This document shows, piece by piece, positions 54,874 through 63,882 of a stretch of DNA of 64,000 nt. Origin of the DNA: Massilia sp. Bi118. GTDB lineage: Bacteria; Pseudomonadota; Gammaproteobacteria; Burkholderiales; Burkholderiaceae_D. Below the pieces are notes generated by a model. It did no database searches. It had not been told where the DNA came from and saw only the letters and a program-made list of their open reading frames with translations. Where the stretch lies: assembly GCF_918697865.1 (NCBI RefSeq), contig NZ_CAKKMV010000009.1:217160-281159 (forward strand), given 5' to 3'. Numbering within the stretch: the first letter of the stretch is position 1; the number at the start of each line of letters is the position of its first letter. The position numbers and the translations under genes were made by a program.

Positions 54874-56022
54874 TTACTTCATCCACAAGCGCATCGAATC
54901 CCAAGCACGTCCGAACATCGACGCTTCCGACACCTCTTCCAGCGACACCACCGGCAGCGCCAGCAGCGGCTTCCCGTCGACCATCATCTTCAGGGTGCCG
55001 ACGCGGCCGTTCAGGGCCAGTGGGGCGACCAGCGGGTCCTTGCGTTCGAGGACGGGCTTCATCTTCTGCGCCACGCCCTTCGGCACGGTCACCAGCACGT
55101 CGTTCGGGAAGCCGATCTTCACGGTCGACTTCGAGCCCTTCCACACTTCCGGGGTGGCGATCGCCTGGCCCTTCTTGTACAGCCTGACGGTGTCGAAGTT
55201 CTGGAAGCCCCAGTTCAGCAGCTTCTGGCTTTCGGCGGTGCGGGCGCCGTCCGAGTTGGCGCCGGACAGCACCGAGATCAGGCGGCGCTCGCCGGACGTG
55301 CCGTTCGGGCGGTGGGCCGAGGCGATCATCGAATAGCCCGAGGCTTCGGTGTGGCCGGTCTTCATGCCGTCGACGGTCGGATCGAGCCACAGCAGGCGGT
55401 TGCGGTTCTGCTGCTTGATCTTGTTATAGGTGAATTCCTTGACCGAGTCGATCTTGTAAAACTCGGGGAAGTCCTTGATCACGTGCGAGGCCAGGATCGA
55501 CAGGTCGCGCGCGGTCGAGTAGTTGTCCGGGCTGGGCAGGCCGTGCGGATTGGCGAACTTGGTGTTCTTCATGCCCATGCGCTGGGCCTGTTCGTTCATC
55601 AGGTGCGCGAAGGTGCCTTCGTCGCCGGCCACGGCTTCGGCCAGCGCCACCGCGGCGTCGTTACCCGACTGGACCATCAGGCCGTACAGCAGGTCGTTGA
55701 TCGAGACCGGGGTGGCCGGGTCGATGAACATCTTCGAGCTGCTGCCGTCGACCTTCCAGGCGTGCACCGACACGTTGACCTTCTGGTCCAGCGTGATCTT
55801 CTTGTCGCGGATGGCGCCGAAGACCACGTAGGCGGTCATGACCTTGGTGAGCGAAGCCGGCTCGATGCGGGTGTCCGCATCCTGCGAAGCGATGATCTGG
55901 CCGCTGGTTACATCCAGCAGGGTCCAGGAACGGGCGGCGATTTGCGGGGCCGGCACTTGTTGCGCATGGGCGGCCGAGATGAGGAGGGCACTGGCGGCCA
56001 GGGCGGCGATTAGCTTTTTCAT
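54874..56022 (-). CDS. D-alanyl-D-alanine carboxypeptidase (PBP5/6 type)
   Basis: A 382-residue low-molecular-mass penicillin-binding protein that trims the terminal D-Ala from peptidoglycan pentapeptides. A signal peptide (LIAALAASALLISAAHA) is followed by the active-site motifs SLTK, SGN and KTG in order. The C-terminal beta domain is followed by an amphipathic membrane-anchor helix (ASMFGRAWDSMRLWMK). The frame is open to 56100, but the signal peptide starts at 56022. Symbol could be dacA or dacC; sequence does not decide. Confidence 0.93.
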   Translation of the reverse strand: MKKLIAALAASALLISAAHAQQVPAPQIAARSWTLLDVTSGQIIASQDADTRIEPASLTKVMTAYVVFGAIRDKKITLDQKVNVSVHAWKVDGSSSKMFIDPATPVSINDLLYGLMVQSGNDAAVALAEAVAGDEGTFAHLMNEQAQRMGMKNTKFANPHGLPSPDNYSTARDLSILASHVIKDFPEFYKIDSVKEFTYNKIKQQNRNRLLWLDPTVDGMKTGHTEASGYSMIASAHRPNGTSGERRLISVLSGANSDGARTAESQKLLNWGFQNFDTVRLYKKGQAIATPEVWKGSKSTVKIGFPNDVLVTVPKGVAQKMKPVLERKDPLVAPLALNGRVGTLKMMVDGKPLLALPVVSLEEVSEASMFGRAWDSMRLWMK

Positions 56023-56118
56023 GGGAGGCAAGAGGAAATCAGAGGGACGATGACGCAAAGGCAATGCCCGTAAGCATTGCCTAGAAAAAAGACAGACCAT
56101 TATAGGCCAGTGATCGCC

Positions 56119-56748
56119 TCAAATGTCACGCCGCCACATTTGCGCGACAAGATTTTTAATGTGAACGAGCTTGCGGTGGAAGAAATGGTCGGCGCCCGGG
56201 ATCACCGTCACCGGGATGTCGAGCGGGCGCGCCCAGTCGAACACCTGCTGCAATGTGATCGTATCGTCAAGTTCGCCGTGGATCAGGATGGTGTCCGCGG
56301 GGACCGTCGGCATCGGCCATTTGCCGGCGGCGGTCCCGACCAGCACCAGGCGCTCGGCCGGGCGGCCCTGGGCTTCCAGGCGCTGCTGCAGCTGGGCCTG
56401 GACGAAGGTGCCGAAGGAGAAGCCGGTCAGCGCGAGCGGCAGGCCGGGATATTGTTCGACCATGTGCTCATACATCACCTGCATGTCGTCGACTTCGCCG
56501 CGGCCGTCGTCATACGTGCCCTCGGATTCGCCGACGCCGCGGAAGTTGAAGCGGGCCGTCACGTAGCCCAGGCCGACGAAGGCGCGCGCCAGCGTCTGCG
56601 CGACCTTGTTGTCCATGGTGCCGCCGTACAGCGGGTGCGGGTGGGCGACCAGGGCGATGCCGCGCGGAGGACCTTCCGGCTCGTCCAGCTGGCACTCCAT
56701 CTTGCCGGCGTGGCCGGTCAGGTAAAACTTTTGCGAATGCTTGTTCAT
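56119..56748 (-). CDS. Alpha/beta hydrolase
   Basis: A 209-residue cytoplasmic hydrolase of the small dienelactone/esterase-like type. It has the HPHPLYGGTMDNKV loop, FNFRGVGESEG, and the nucleophile elbow GFSFG with the catalytic Ser. The charge-relay residues are likely Asp in HGELDDT and His in GADHFFH. Such proteins accompany the ferredoxin and carboxypeptidase genes in related genomes, but the substrate is unknown. It is 16 bp downstream of the ferredoxin gene. Confidence 0.9.
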   Translation of the reverse strand: MNKHSQKFYLTGHAGKMECQLDEPEGPPRGIALVAHPHPLYGGTMDNKVAQTLARAFVGLGYVTARFNFRGVGESEGTYDDGRGEVDDMQVMYEHMVEQYPGLPLALTGFSFGTFVQAQLQQRLEAQGRPAERLVLVGTAAGKWPMPTVPADTILIHGELDDTITLQQVFDWARPLDIPVTVIPGADHFFHRKLVHIKNLVAQMWRRDI

Positions 56749-56764
56749 TACGTACTAAAGAAGA

Positions 56765-57091
56765 TCAGATTTTCAAACGCTCGACCACTTCGCCCTTGAG
56801 CAGGTGGCGGTCGATGATCTCGTCGATGTCCGAGGTGTCCACGTAGGTGTACCAGGTGCCCTGCGGGTAGACCACGACCACCGGGCCTTCTTCGCAGCGG
56901 TCCAGGCAGCCGGACTGGTTGATGCGCACCTTGCCCTGGCCGTTCAGGCCGAGTTCCTTGATGCGCTTCTTGGCGTGCTTCTGGGCGGTCTCGGCGCCGT
57001 GCTTGCCGCAGCTGGGGCGGCAGCCTTCGCCTTCGCGCACGTTCATGCAGAAGAACACGTGGTGTTCGTAAAAGGGTTTTTCGTCGCTCAT
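56765..57091 (-). CDS. (2Fe-2S) ferredoxin, thioredoxin-like fold
   Basis: A 108-residue protein with the Cys pattern of thioredoxin-like ferredoxins: CMNVREGEGCRPSCG near the N-terminus and GCLDRCEEGPVVVVYP later, sufficient for one [2Fe-2S] cluster. It probably carries electrons for an unidentified partner. It is first of a likely operon with the hydrolase and the carboxypeptidase genes. Confidence 0.9.
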   Translation of the reverse strand: MSDEKPFYEHHVFFCMNVREGEGCRPSCGKHGAETAQKHAKKRIKELGLNGQGKVRINQSGCLDRCEEGPVVVVYPQGTWYTYVDTSDIDEIIDRHLLKGEVVERLKI

Positions 57092-57148
57092 GTCGGTCTC
57101 GATAGGGTCTGCGCCTGTCCGCGCATTTTCTCTAATGATACGCCCTTA

Positions 57149-58276
57149 TCACTGGCGGTTCAGGCGGTGCGAGGGCAGCAGCAGGAACCAGAGGGCAAAG
57201 AAGGGCCAGGCCATGCCCATGAACTGGGCCGCGCCATTGAAGTTCAGGAATTTACCCTGCTGCCAGGCCTGCAGGGTGGCGACGAAATACGGATTCGCCG
57301 GGATCGTGTTCACGACAATCAGCGCCAGCACCAGCGTCACCACCGCCAGGCGGCGCTGCGCCACCTGGGGCGCGAAGGCCAGGCCGGCCAGCATGATCAG
57401 GCCGATCAGGAAGCCGCCCTGGGCGCCGGGCGTGACCCAGGTGAGGGCGTTATCCGGCGAGAAGAACAGAGAACTGGCCAGGGTCTTCACCAGCACGCCC
57501 GCGAACACCAGGGCCAGCATCAGCCCCAGGCGGGGCGCGGTGCGGCGGGCCAGGCACAGCAGGGTCAGGGCGGCGCCGGTCATGCCGCAGGCCGTGATCA
57601 CGATCTCGGACAGCCAGTACTGCTCGACCGTCATGCCGGCGCTGCCGCGGATCAGGGTGACCAGGTCGATGTCGGTGTCGAGCCATTCGGACAGCCACTC
57701 CGACAGCAGCGGCAGGATCTGGCCATTGCCGAACAGGTAACCTTGTGGATAGACCTGGGCCAGCGGCCATAGCGCCACCAGCACCAGGCCCTGGCTCGCA
57801 TGCGCGGCAAACCAGCGCTGGCGCAGGCGCTGCAGGCGGCTCTGGTTCAGCAGCAGCGGCGCGAACAGGAGCCCGAGCACCGCGCCGGCCAGGCAGCCGC
57901 CGGCATTCGTCACCAGGTCGAGGTTGGAGGGCACGCGCGTCGGCAGGTAGTTCTGCACCACCTCCATGGTGCCCGACACCAGCACGCCGCACATGCCAGC
58001 CACCAGCGCCGCCCACACGCCGCGCACCAGCGGGTGCAGCGCGAGCACGAACAGCACGCCGAGCGGCATGTAGCCGACCACGTTGACCATCACGTCGAAG
58101 CCGGTCCAGTAGCGCTGCGGCTGCAGGTTCAGGAAGGCGAAGGGCGACAGCCCGCTGCTGCGCCAGCCAGAGAACGGGAACCAGCTCGCATACACGATCA
58201 GCAGCAGGTAGGCCAGCAGGGCGGCGCGCGCCACCGGGGATGCGCGCGGCCTCGCCTCGTCTTCCGTCAGGGTCAT
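57149..58276 (-). CDS. VanZ-family membrane protein
   Basis: A 375-residue protein. The N-terminal half is VanZ-like (LLIVYASWFPFSGWR, DVMVNVVGYMPLGVLFVLAL, SGTMEVVQNYLPTRVPSNLDLVTNAGG). The C-terminal half adds about five more helices. VanZ proteins are associated with glycopeptide tolerance and envelope properties in other bacteria; the mechanism is not settled. Its start overlaps the stop of the MCE-operon lipoprotein gene (ATGA at 58273-58276), so it is part of the lipid-transport operon. Confidence 0.88.
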   Translation of the reverse strand: MTLTEDEARPRASPVARAALLAYLLLIVYASWFPFSGWRSSGLSPFAFLNLQPQRYWTGFDVMVNVVGYMPLGVLFVLALHPLVRGVWAALVAGMCGVLVSGTMEVVQNYLPTRVPSNLDLVTNAGGCLAGAVLGLLFAPLLLNQSRLQRLRQRWFAAHASQGLVLVALWPLAQVYPQGYLFGNGQILPLLSEWLSEWLDTDIDLVTLIRGSAGMTVEQYWLSEIVITACGMTGAALTLLCLARRTAPRLGLMLALVFAGVLVKTLASSLFFSPDNALTWVTPGAQGGFLIGLIMLAGLAFAPQVAQRRLAVVTLVLALIVVNTIPANPYFVATLQAWQQGKFLNFNGAAQFMGMAWPFFALWFLLLPSHRLNRQ

Positions 58277-58932
58277 CGGCGATTGATGTTCAGGGTGCCC
58301 AGCCAGGCCACGATGTCGGCGGCGATGGCGTCGGTGCTGGCCGCCAGCGCACGCGCGCCACCTGCCGCATCGGCGCTGGTGGCCTGGGTGGTGCGGGCGA
58401 AGCTGCGCTGGTCGACCAGCGTATGGCCCTGGAACACCGAAGCGCGCAGCGCAACCTGGCCTTCGCTCTGCGCCACGCCGGTGAAGTTGTGGATGAATTC
58501 GTCGACGTCGACGCGCAGGATGGGAATGCCGTTCGATGCATCGGTTTCCGACAGCACCTTGGCACCGGACTGGGAGATCCGGGTCTTCAGGCGCTGGGTC
58601 ATCATCTGCAGCGGGTTGGCGGTCCAGCGGCTGTTGGCATAGGTACGCGCCTGCAAGGCATCGGCATAGCTCAGGCGGTAGAACATGCGCTCGCTGTCGA
58701 GGGCGCTCGAGCCGGTGAGGTCGGTGACGACGATCGCGCCGATGGGTGCGGCGGCCGGGGAAGCCTGGGCGGCGGCCTGCGCGGGCATGGCCGGGCCGAA
58801 GTCGAACTGGGTGGTGGGCTCGCCCTTCTGCGAGGCGCAGCCGGTGAGCAGCAGGGTGGCGGCGGCCAGGACGGCGATGAGGCGGTGCTTGAGCAGGTCT
58901 GCACTAAGTAGGGTCACGGTTTCCTCATTCAT
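58273..58932 (-). CDS. ABC-type transport auxiliary lipoprotein (PqiC-like)
   Basis: A 219-residue lipoprotein (lipobox LLTGC at about residue 31) of the ABC transport auxiliary/PqiC-type family (FYRLSYADALQARTYANSRW; LRVDVDEFIHNFTGVAQSEG). It is expected in the outer membrane or periplasm as partner of an MCE bridge. Overlaps its neighbours by 4 bp on both sides within the operon. Confidence 0.88.
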   Translation of the reverse strand: MNEETVTLLSADLLKHRLIAVLAAATLLLTGCASQKGEPTTQFDFGPAMPAQAAAQASPAAAPIGAIVVTDLTGSSALDSERMFYRLSYADALQARTYANSRWTANPLQMMTQRLKTRISQSGAKVLSETDASNGIPILRVDVDEFIHNFTGVAQSEGQVALRASVFQGHTLVDQRSFARTTQATSADAAGGARALAASTDAIAADIVAWLGTLNINRR

Positions 58933-59876
58933 TTGGTCGGAGGGACGAAGCCGGGCTCGCCGGGGCCGGGTTGGGCCTTGGCCGCGCCGAACAGGATGCT
59001 CTGCGGGCGGTCGCCGATATTGGTCACGGTGCGGCGCACGGCGCGCAGCGAGATGCGGGCCTCGTCGGTCATGTCGGTCAGGTGCGGGAGGGTGCGCATC
59101 TCGAGGTCGGAGGTCACGCCTTCGAGCGAGGCGATGGCGCCGGCGGCGCGGTCGATCGGACCGCCCGGCGCCTGCAGGCTGGTGGCCAGGCGGTCGTAAT
59201 TACGCACCGCGGTGGTAGCGCTGGTCGACAGCTCGTTCACCGAGGTCATGGTGCGATCCAGCTTGGCGGTCAGCTCGGGCATGCGCGCCAGGGTGGGCTG
59301 CAGCTGTTTCGGGATCTCGCCGTAGGCCTGGGCCGCCTTGCTGATGTTGTCGACGGCGCTCGTGATCTTCTCGGCGTTTTCCTCGCTGACGATCTTGTTG
59401 AGGCTATTTGTGATCTGCTCGGTCTTCTCGAGGATGGACAGGCCGCGCTTTTCCAGCTGGTCCAGCAGGCCGGGGCGCAGCGGGATACGCGCCACGTGGC
59501 CCTTGTCGCTGGCCAGCAGCGGCGAGCCGGTGCGGTCGTCGTCGAGCTGGATGAAGGCGATGCCGGTCACGCCCTGGTAGCCGAGCGAGGCGAAGGTGGT
59601 GGTGGTGACCGGGGCGCCTTCCGCGATCGACAGCTTGATCAGGATCTGGCCCGTCACGCGCGGGTCGAACACGATGTCGTCGACGCGCCCGACCTCCAGG
59701 CCGCGGTAGCGCACCGCGGCTTGCGGGTTCAGGCCGGGGATGGTCTGGGTGGTGACGATCTCGTACGGACGCATCTTGGTGCTGTCGCGGTTGAGCCAAA
59801 GGCCGATCAGGACGGCCGCCACCAGCAGCGCGACCGTGAAGAAGCCCGTCATCAGGGCATACGATCTGTTTTCCAT
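58929..59876 (-). CDS. MlaD/MCE-family protein
   Basis: A 315-residue substrate-binding subunit of a lipid ABC transporter. One N-terminal helix (YALMTGFFTVALLVAAVLIGLWL) anchors it. The MCE domain is at about 40-120 (GLNPQAAVRYRGLEVGRVDDI; SLGYQGVTGIAFIQLD), and a long helical tail follows (~150-290), which may form a needle. Starting at 59876 it lies 1 bp after the ATPase gene's stop. It belongs to the Mla/Yrb-like lipid transport machinery. Confidence 0.93.
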   Translation of the reverse strand: MENRSYALMTGFFTVALLVAAVLIGLWLNRDSTKMRPYEIVTTQTIPGLNPQAAVRYRGLEVGRVDDIVFDPRVTGQILIKLSIAEGAPVTTTTFASLGYQGVTGIAFIQLDDDRTGSPLLASDKGHVARIPLRPGLLDQLEKRGLSILEKTEQITNSLNKIVSEENAEKITSAVDNISKAAQAYGEIPKQLQPTLARMPELTAKLDRTMTSVNELSTSATTAVRNYDRLATSLQAPGGPIDRAAGAIASLEGVTSDLEMRTLPHLTDMTDEARISLRAVRRTVTNIGDRPQSILFGAAKAQPGPGEPGFVPPTK

Positions 59877-59877
59877 G

Positions 59878-60723
59878 TCAGTCTTCCGATTCCTTTCCTG
59901 CGTAGCGTTCTTCCAGCACTTCCAGCGCACGCTGGCCGCGCGGGCCGAGGAAAAATTGTTTGATGAATGGATGCTCCACGCGCAGCACGTCGCACGCGGG
60001 GCCGACCGCCAGCACGTGCTTCTCGGCCAGCACCGCGATGCGCGAGGACAGCGCGAACAGCGTGTCCAGGTCGTGCGTGACCATCACCACGGTCAGGTGC
60101 AGCTCGTTGTGCAGGGTCTGGATCAACTCCACGAAGGTATCCGACAGGTCGGGGTCCAGGCCGGCGGTGGGCTCGTCCAGGAACAATAGCTGGGGTTCGA
60201 GCGCAAGGGCGCGCGCCAGCGCGGCGCGCTTGATCATCCCGCCCGACAGGTCGGACGGCATCTTGTTGGCGTCGCCCGGACCCAGGCCCACCATGTTCAT
60301 CTTCAGCAGCACGGCGTCGCGGATCACGTCCTCGGGCAAGGCGCGCAGCTCGCGCAGCGGCAGGGCGATGTTGTCGAACACCGTCAGCGCCGAGTACAGG
60401 GCGCCCTGCTGGAACAGCATGCCCCAGTGGTTGCGCATGCGCTGCAGCTGTTCCGGGCTGGCGTTGCTGACGTCTTCGCCGAACACCGTCACCGAGCCGC
60501 TCGACGGATGCTCGAGGCCCAGCATCTGGCGCAGCAGCACGGTCTTGCCGGTGCCCGAACCGCCGACGATGGACAGGATCTCGCCGGCGTAGATGTCGAG
60601 GTTCAGGTCCTGGTGCACCACGGTGCGGCCGAAGCGGGTCCACAGGTTGCGGATCTGGACCACCGGCGGTCCGACTTTTTCGTCCGGTTTCAGGTTCAGC
60701 GGTTCGGTGATCGTGTTGGCCAT
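59878..60723 (-). CDS. MlaF-like ABC transporter ATP-binding protein
   Basis: A 281-residue ATPase. Walker A is GGSGTGKTVLLRQML, the signature is LSGGMIKRAALARAL, Walker B is LLFLDEPTAGLDP and the H-loop is VTHDL. GMLFQQGALYSALTV is typical of the MlaF/Mkl subfamily. It powers lipid transport with the MlaE-like permease and MCE protein. Its start overlaps the permease's stop (ATGA at 60720-60723 region). Confidence 0.95.
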   Translation of the reverse strand: MANTITEPLNLKPDEKVGPPVVQIRNLWTRFGRTVVHQDLNLDIYAGEILSIVGGSGTGKTVLLRQMLGLEHPSSGSVTVFGEDVSNASPEQLQRMRNHWGMLFQQGALYSALTVFDNIALPLRELRALPEDVIRDAVLLKMNMVGLGPGDANKMPSDLSGGMIKRAALARALALEPQLLFLDEPTAGLDPDLSDTFVELIQTLHNELHLTVVMVTHDLDTLFALSSRIAVLAEKHVLAVGPACDVLRVEHPFIKQFFLGPRGQRALEVLEERYAGKESED

Positions 60724-61853
60724 CAGTTGAACCCCACGCTGGAAAAGACGATCGCGAACACGGCATTGGCCATGATGACGACGGTGATCGCGGTGACCAC
60801 CGAGGTCGTGGTCAGGCGGCCCAGGCTTTCGGTGTTCGGCTTGATGCGCAGGCCGAAATGGCAGGCGGTCAAGGCGATCAGCATGCCGAACACGATACCC
60901 TTGCCCAAACCGATCATGTAATTCACGATCGGCACCGCCGACGGCAGTTTCTGGATGAAGTAGCGCATCGCCAGGTGCAGTTCGACCTTGGCCGCGATCA
61001 TCCCGCCCAGCAGGGCCATGGCGTCGGTCCAGATCACCAGCAAGGGCATCGCGATCGCCAGCGCGAGCACCTTCGGCATGATCAGGCGGAAGCCGTGCGA
61101 GATGCCCATCACCAGCATCGCATCGAGTTCCTCGGTCACCCGCATCACCCCCAGCTGCGCGGTGATCGAGGAGCCGGAGCGGCCCGCCACCAGGATCGCC
61201 GCCAGCAGCGGCCCCAGTTCGCGGATGATGGACATGCCGAGGATGTTGACCAGGTAGATGTCGCCGCCGAACATGCGCAGCTGCTGCGCCGACAGGTAGG
61301 ACAGCACGATCCCGATCAGGAAGCCGACCAGCGCGGTGATGCCCAGCGCCTGGAAGCCGGAGTGATAAATGTTGGCGGAGATCTCGCGCCACGGGCCCGC
61401 CATCGGATGGCGGATGAAGCGGCCGACGTCCTGGACCACCTGGCCGATCAGGATCACCACGGCCTTCATGTGCTCGAAGAAGGACAGCACGCCCGAGCCC
61501 AGCCTGATGATCCAGTTGAAAGGACTGGTGCGCACGCGCGGCAGCTCGATGTCGCTGGCCTGTTCGAGGCGCGCGAACAGCTCTTCCTGCTTCGGATCGA
61601 GGGTCAGTTGGCCGGGACGCTTCTTGCCCCAGGCACTCCAGAACATCTGGGCGCCGATGTGATCGAGGCTGTCGATTGCCGACAGGTCCCAGGCCAGGGA
61701 GGATTTGTCGGCCAGCCCGGTCAGGGTCTTGTTGATGCTCTTGAGCGCACCGCGCTTTGCCAGCGCATGCACCTGCCATACGCCGCGCGCCACCACCGAC
61801 TCGCCGGCGTTGGGGTGTTCGATAGTTAATGTTGGCGCATTTTCAATCCGCAT
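60723..61853 (-). CDS. MlaE-like permease with N-terminal STAS domain
   Basis: A 376-residue protein. The first ~110 residues form a STAS-like domain (TLTIEHPNAGESVVARGVW; LAWDLSAIDSLDHIGAQMFW), which in other operons is a separate MlaB protein. The rest is an MlaE permease with about five helices (LGPLLAAILVAGRSGSSITAQLG is the family hallmark). The start ATG is at 61853. It is the first gene of the operon permease-ATPase-MCE-lipoprotein-VanZ. Confidence 0.93.
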   Translation of the reverse strand: MRIENAPTLTIEHPNAGESVVARGVWQVHALAKRGALKSINKTLTGLADKSSLAWDLSAIDSLDHIGAQMFWSAWGKKRPGQLTLDPKQEELFARLEQASDIELPRVRTSPFNWIIRLGSGVLSFFEHMKAVVILIGQVVQDVGRFIRHPMAGPWREISANIYHSGFQALGITALVGFLIGIVLSYLSAQQLRMFGGDIYLVNILGMSIIRELGPLLAAILVAGRSGSSITAQLGVMRVTEELDAMLVMGISHGFRLIMPKVLALAIAMPLLVIWTDAMALLGGMIAAKVELHLAMRYFIQKLPSAVPIVNYMIGLGKGIVFGMLIALTACHFGLRIKPNTESLGRLTTTSVVTAITVVIMANAVFAIVFSSVGFN

Positions 61854-61921
61854 TATGGCAGTGTAAAAGAGATTTGCAGCGGCTGCCACACGCGCGGCAG
61901 TGGCGTGCCGCAGCGTGCTCT

Positions 61922-63409
61922 TTACGCGGCCAGGTGGCGGACCTGGCGCTCGGGAGCGGCTGCCTTCTCTTTTGGCTTGGCCGCCGGCTTGTCGACATTG
62001 CCGGCATAGTCGCTGGCCAGCAGCGCCTTTGCCGCATCCTCGCCCATGCCCTGCAGCTGCAGCCACTCCTGCACCAGTTTCGCCAGGCGCTCGAGGGCGA
62101 TGCGGTGGGTGGCGTCCGTGCGGGTGTACATCCAGTCGCTGAAAGCCATGAAATTCGCGAAGGGTGTCTCACCCAGCAGCATATTGACGGTGTGGGCGAA
62201 GCGGCCCGAGTTGGCGACCAGGTCCCAGTAGCGGGCAAAGCGCACCAGGCGCTGCATGGTGGCGAAGTCGATGCGGTCGGTGGCCAGCACGGTGTAAGGC
62301 GGATAGGGATCGAACACCATCCCGAAAGGCTCGGTGTGGCGGATGATCGGGGTGCCGCGCAGGCGCTTCAGGATGCCGAACTGGATCTCGTGCGGGCCGA
62401 GCGACACCAGGTGGTCGAAGCCGCGCGCGAAGCTGGCCACGTCTTCGCCCGGCAGGCCGGCGATCAGGTCGACGTGCAGGTGGGCGTGCGAGTGCTCGTG
62501 CAGCCAGCGGATGTTGTCCGCGGCCTTGGCATTGTCCTGGCGCCGGCTCACCAGGGCCTGCACCTCGGGATTGAAGCTCTGGATGCCGATCTCGAACTGC
62601 AGCGCGCCCGGCGGGAACTGGGCGATGGTCGCCTTCAGCCCTTCCGGCAGGTGGTCGGGGACCAGTTCGAAGTGGGCATACACGGGGTCGTCCGGGCTCA
62701 AAGCCAGCTTATCGAGGAAGAACTGCATGATGCGCTGGCTGGTCTTGACGTTCAGGTTGAAGGTGCGGTCGACAAACTTGAACAGGCGGGCGCCGCGCTG
62801 GTACAAGCCTTCCATCTCGGCCAGGAAGGTATCGAGATTGAAGGGCCAGGCCGTCTTGTCCAGCGAGGACAGGCAGAACTCACATTTGAAGGGACAGCCG
62901 CGCGAGGCTTCCACATACAGGGTGCGGTGCGCGATGTCCTCGTTACTATATAGAGAGTAAGGCAGGACGATGTCGGCCATGGGTGGCTGGACGCCGGCGT
63001 GAACTTTCATGAGTGGCTTGGGGCCGTGCAGGATTTCGCCGCACAGCTTGGGGAAGCTGACGTCGCCCCAGCCGGTGACGGTGTAGTCGGCCAGGCGGAC
63101 GATCTCCTGCTTGTCGGTCTCGTACGAGACTTCGGGACCGCCCAGCACCACCGTCACCTCGGGCGCGACGCGCTTGAGCATGGCGACAACCCGGGTCGTC
63201 TCTTCGACGTTCCATATATAGACACCGAAACCGACGATGCGCGGCTGCTTTGCCAGCAGGCGCTCTACCACCTCGGTCGTCTTCGCGCCGATGACGAATT
63301 CCATCAGCGCCGTTTGCGCCTGCAGTTCGCCCATATTGGCCAGCAGGTAGCGCAAGCCCAGCGAAGCGTGGGCATAGCGGGCGTTGAGGGTGGAGAGCAG
63401 GATGGTCAT
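61922..63409 (-). CDS. B12-binding radical SAM protein
   Basis: A 495-residue enzyme. The N-terminal cobalamin-binding fold (ILLSTLNARYAHASLGLRYL; VTVVLGGPEVSYET) precedes a radical SAM domain with the CxxxCxxC iron-sulfur motif in ASRGCPFKCEFCLSSLD. The C-terminal part fits DUF4080. Such enzymes do methylations or rearrangements on unknown substrates. The frame extends to 63490, but MTILLSTLNARY at 63409 matches the family start. It is divergent from the rRNA operon. Confidence 0.92.
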   Translation of the reverse strand: MTILLSTLNARYAHASLGLRYLLANMGELQAQTALMEFVIGAKTTEVVERLLAKQPRIVGFGVYIWNVEETTRVVAMLKRVAPEVTVVLGGPEVSYETDKQEIVRLADYTVTGWGDVSFPKLCGEILHGPKPLMKVHAGVQPPMADIVLPYSLYSNEDIAHRTLYVEASRGCPFKCEFCLSSLDKTAWPFNLDTFLAEMEGLYQRGARLFKFVDRTFNLNVKTSQRIMQFFLDKLALSPDDPVYAHFELVPDHLPEGLKATIAQFPPGALQFEIGIQSFNPEVQALVSRRQDNAKAADNIRWLHEHSHAHLHVDLIAGLPGEDVASFARGFDHLVSLGPHEIQFGILKRLRGTPIIRHTEPFGMVFDPYPPYTVLATDRIDFATMQRLVRFARYWDLVANSGRFAHTVNMLLGETPFANFMAFSDWMYTRTDATHRIALERLAKLVQEWLQLQGMGEDAAKALLASDYAGNVDKPAAKPKEKAAAPERQVRHLAA

Positions 63410-63595
63410 GGCGGTGCGGATCGGCTGGACGGCAAAGGGTGCATTGTACGCGTTGGGTTTCATTTGCGCGTGCAGGCCTTGCGGGGTCATGGCGGCTTTG
63501 ATATGATTCGCTCCCTCGTTGAAAACGATTGCCGATTCAAAGCTTTACGGCAGTTTCATCGAGCTGTGTCTGAACGATACGACACAAAAAAGGAT

Positions 63596-63624
63596 TTGAC
63601 GAGTTAAGCGAAACACTGCATAAT
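63596..63624 (+). promoter_or_regulatory. rRNA operon promoter P1
   Basis: TTGACG (63596-63601) and CATAAT (63619-63624) with 17-bp spacing, preceded by the A-tract ACAAAAAAGG that may act as UP element. Transcription would start near 63632. Confidence 0.8.
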
Positions 63625-63687
63625 CTCACTTCTCTGCTGCTGACGAACAAAACGATTCGCAGAATGCAGCAAGGCAGTACCGAATAC

Positions 63688-63700
63688 GATCTTTAACAAT
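63688..63700 (+). promoter_or_regulatory. boxA antitermination site
   Basis: GATCTTTAACAAT matches the rRNA boxA (CTCTTTAACA type) that loads Nus factors, placed in the leader about 180 nt before 16S. Confidence 0.75.
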
Positions 63701-63882
63701 CAACAGTCGATAAGTGTGGGCGTTTGATGAAGTGCCAGCAGCTGCGTAAGTAGCTGCTGAATGCTTAAATTATCAAATGTTCACAAAAAGTATAACGTTG
63801 CTCAGCAATGAGTGACGGTCAGTATTTTGAGTGAGCGACCCTTGAGAAATCAAGGTGGCAGCAATGCCAACAAACAGAGATT

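Larger units (their letters stand above)
63410..63882 (+). other. rRNA operon upstream region and leader
   Basis: About 470 bp without genes. It holds the rRNA promoter (63596-63624) with an A-rich tract just upstream, the leader with boxA (63688-63700), and sequence before 16S that is expected to pair with the 16S 3' flank for RNase III processing. Confidence 0.8.

Noticed and set aside
60724..61779. Possible fusion of the ATP-binding protein with an upstream open frame (633 codons)
   Set aside because: The upstream part is another frame of the permease gene; the ATPase starts at its own ATG at 60723, coupled to the permease stop.
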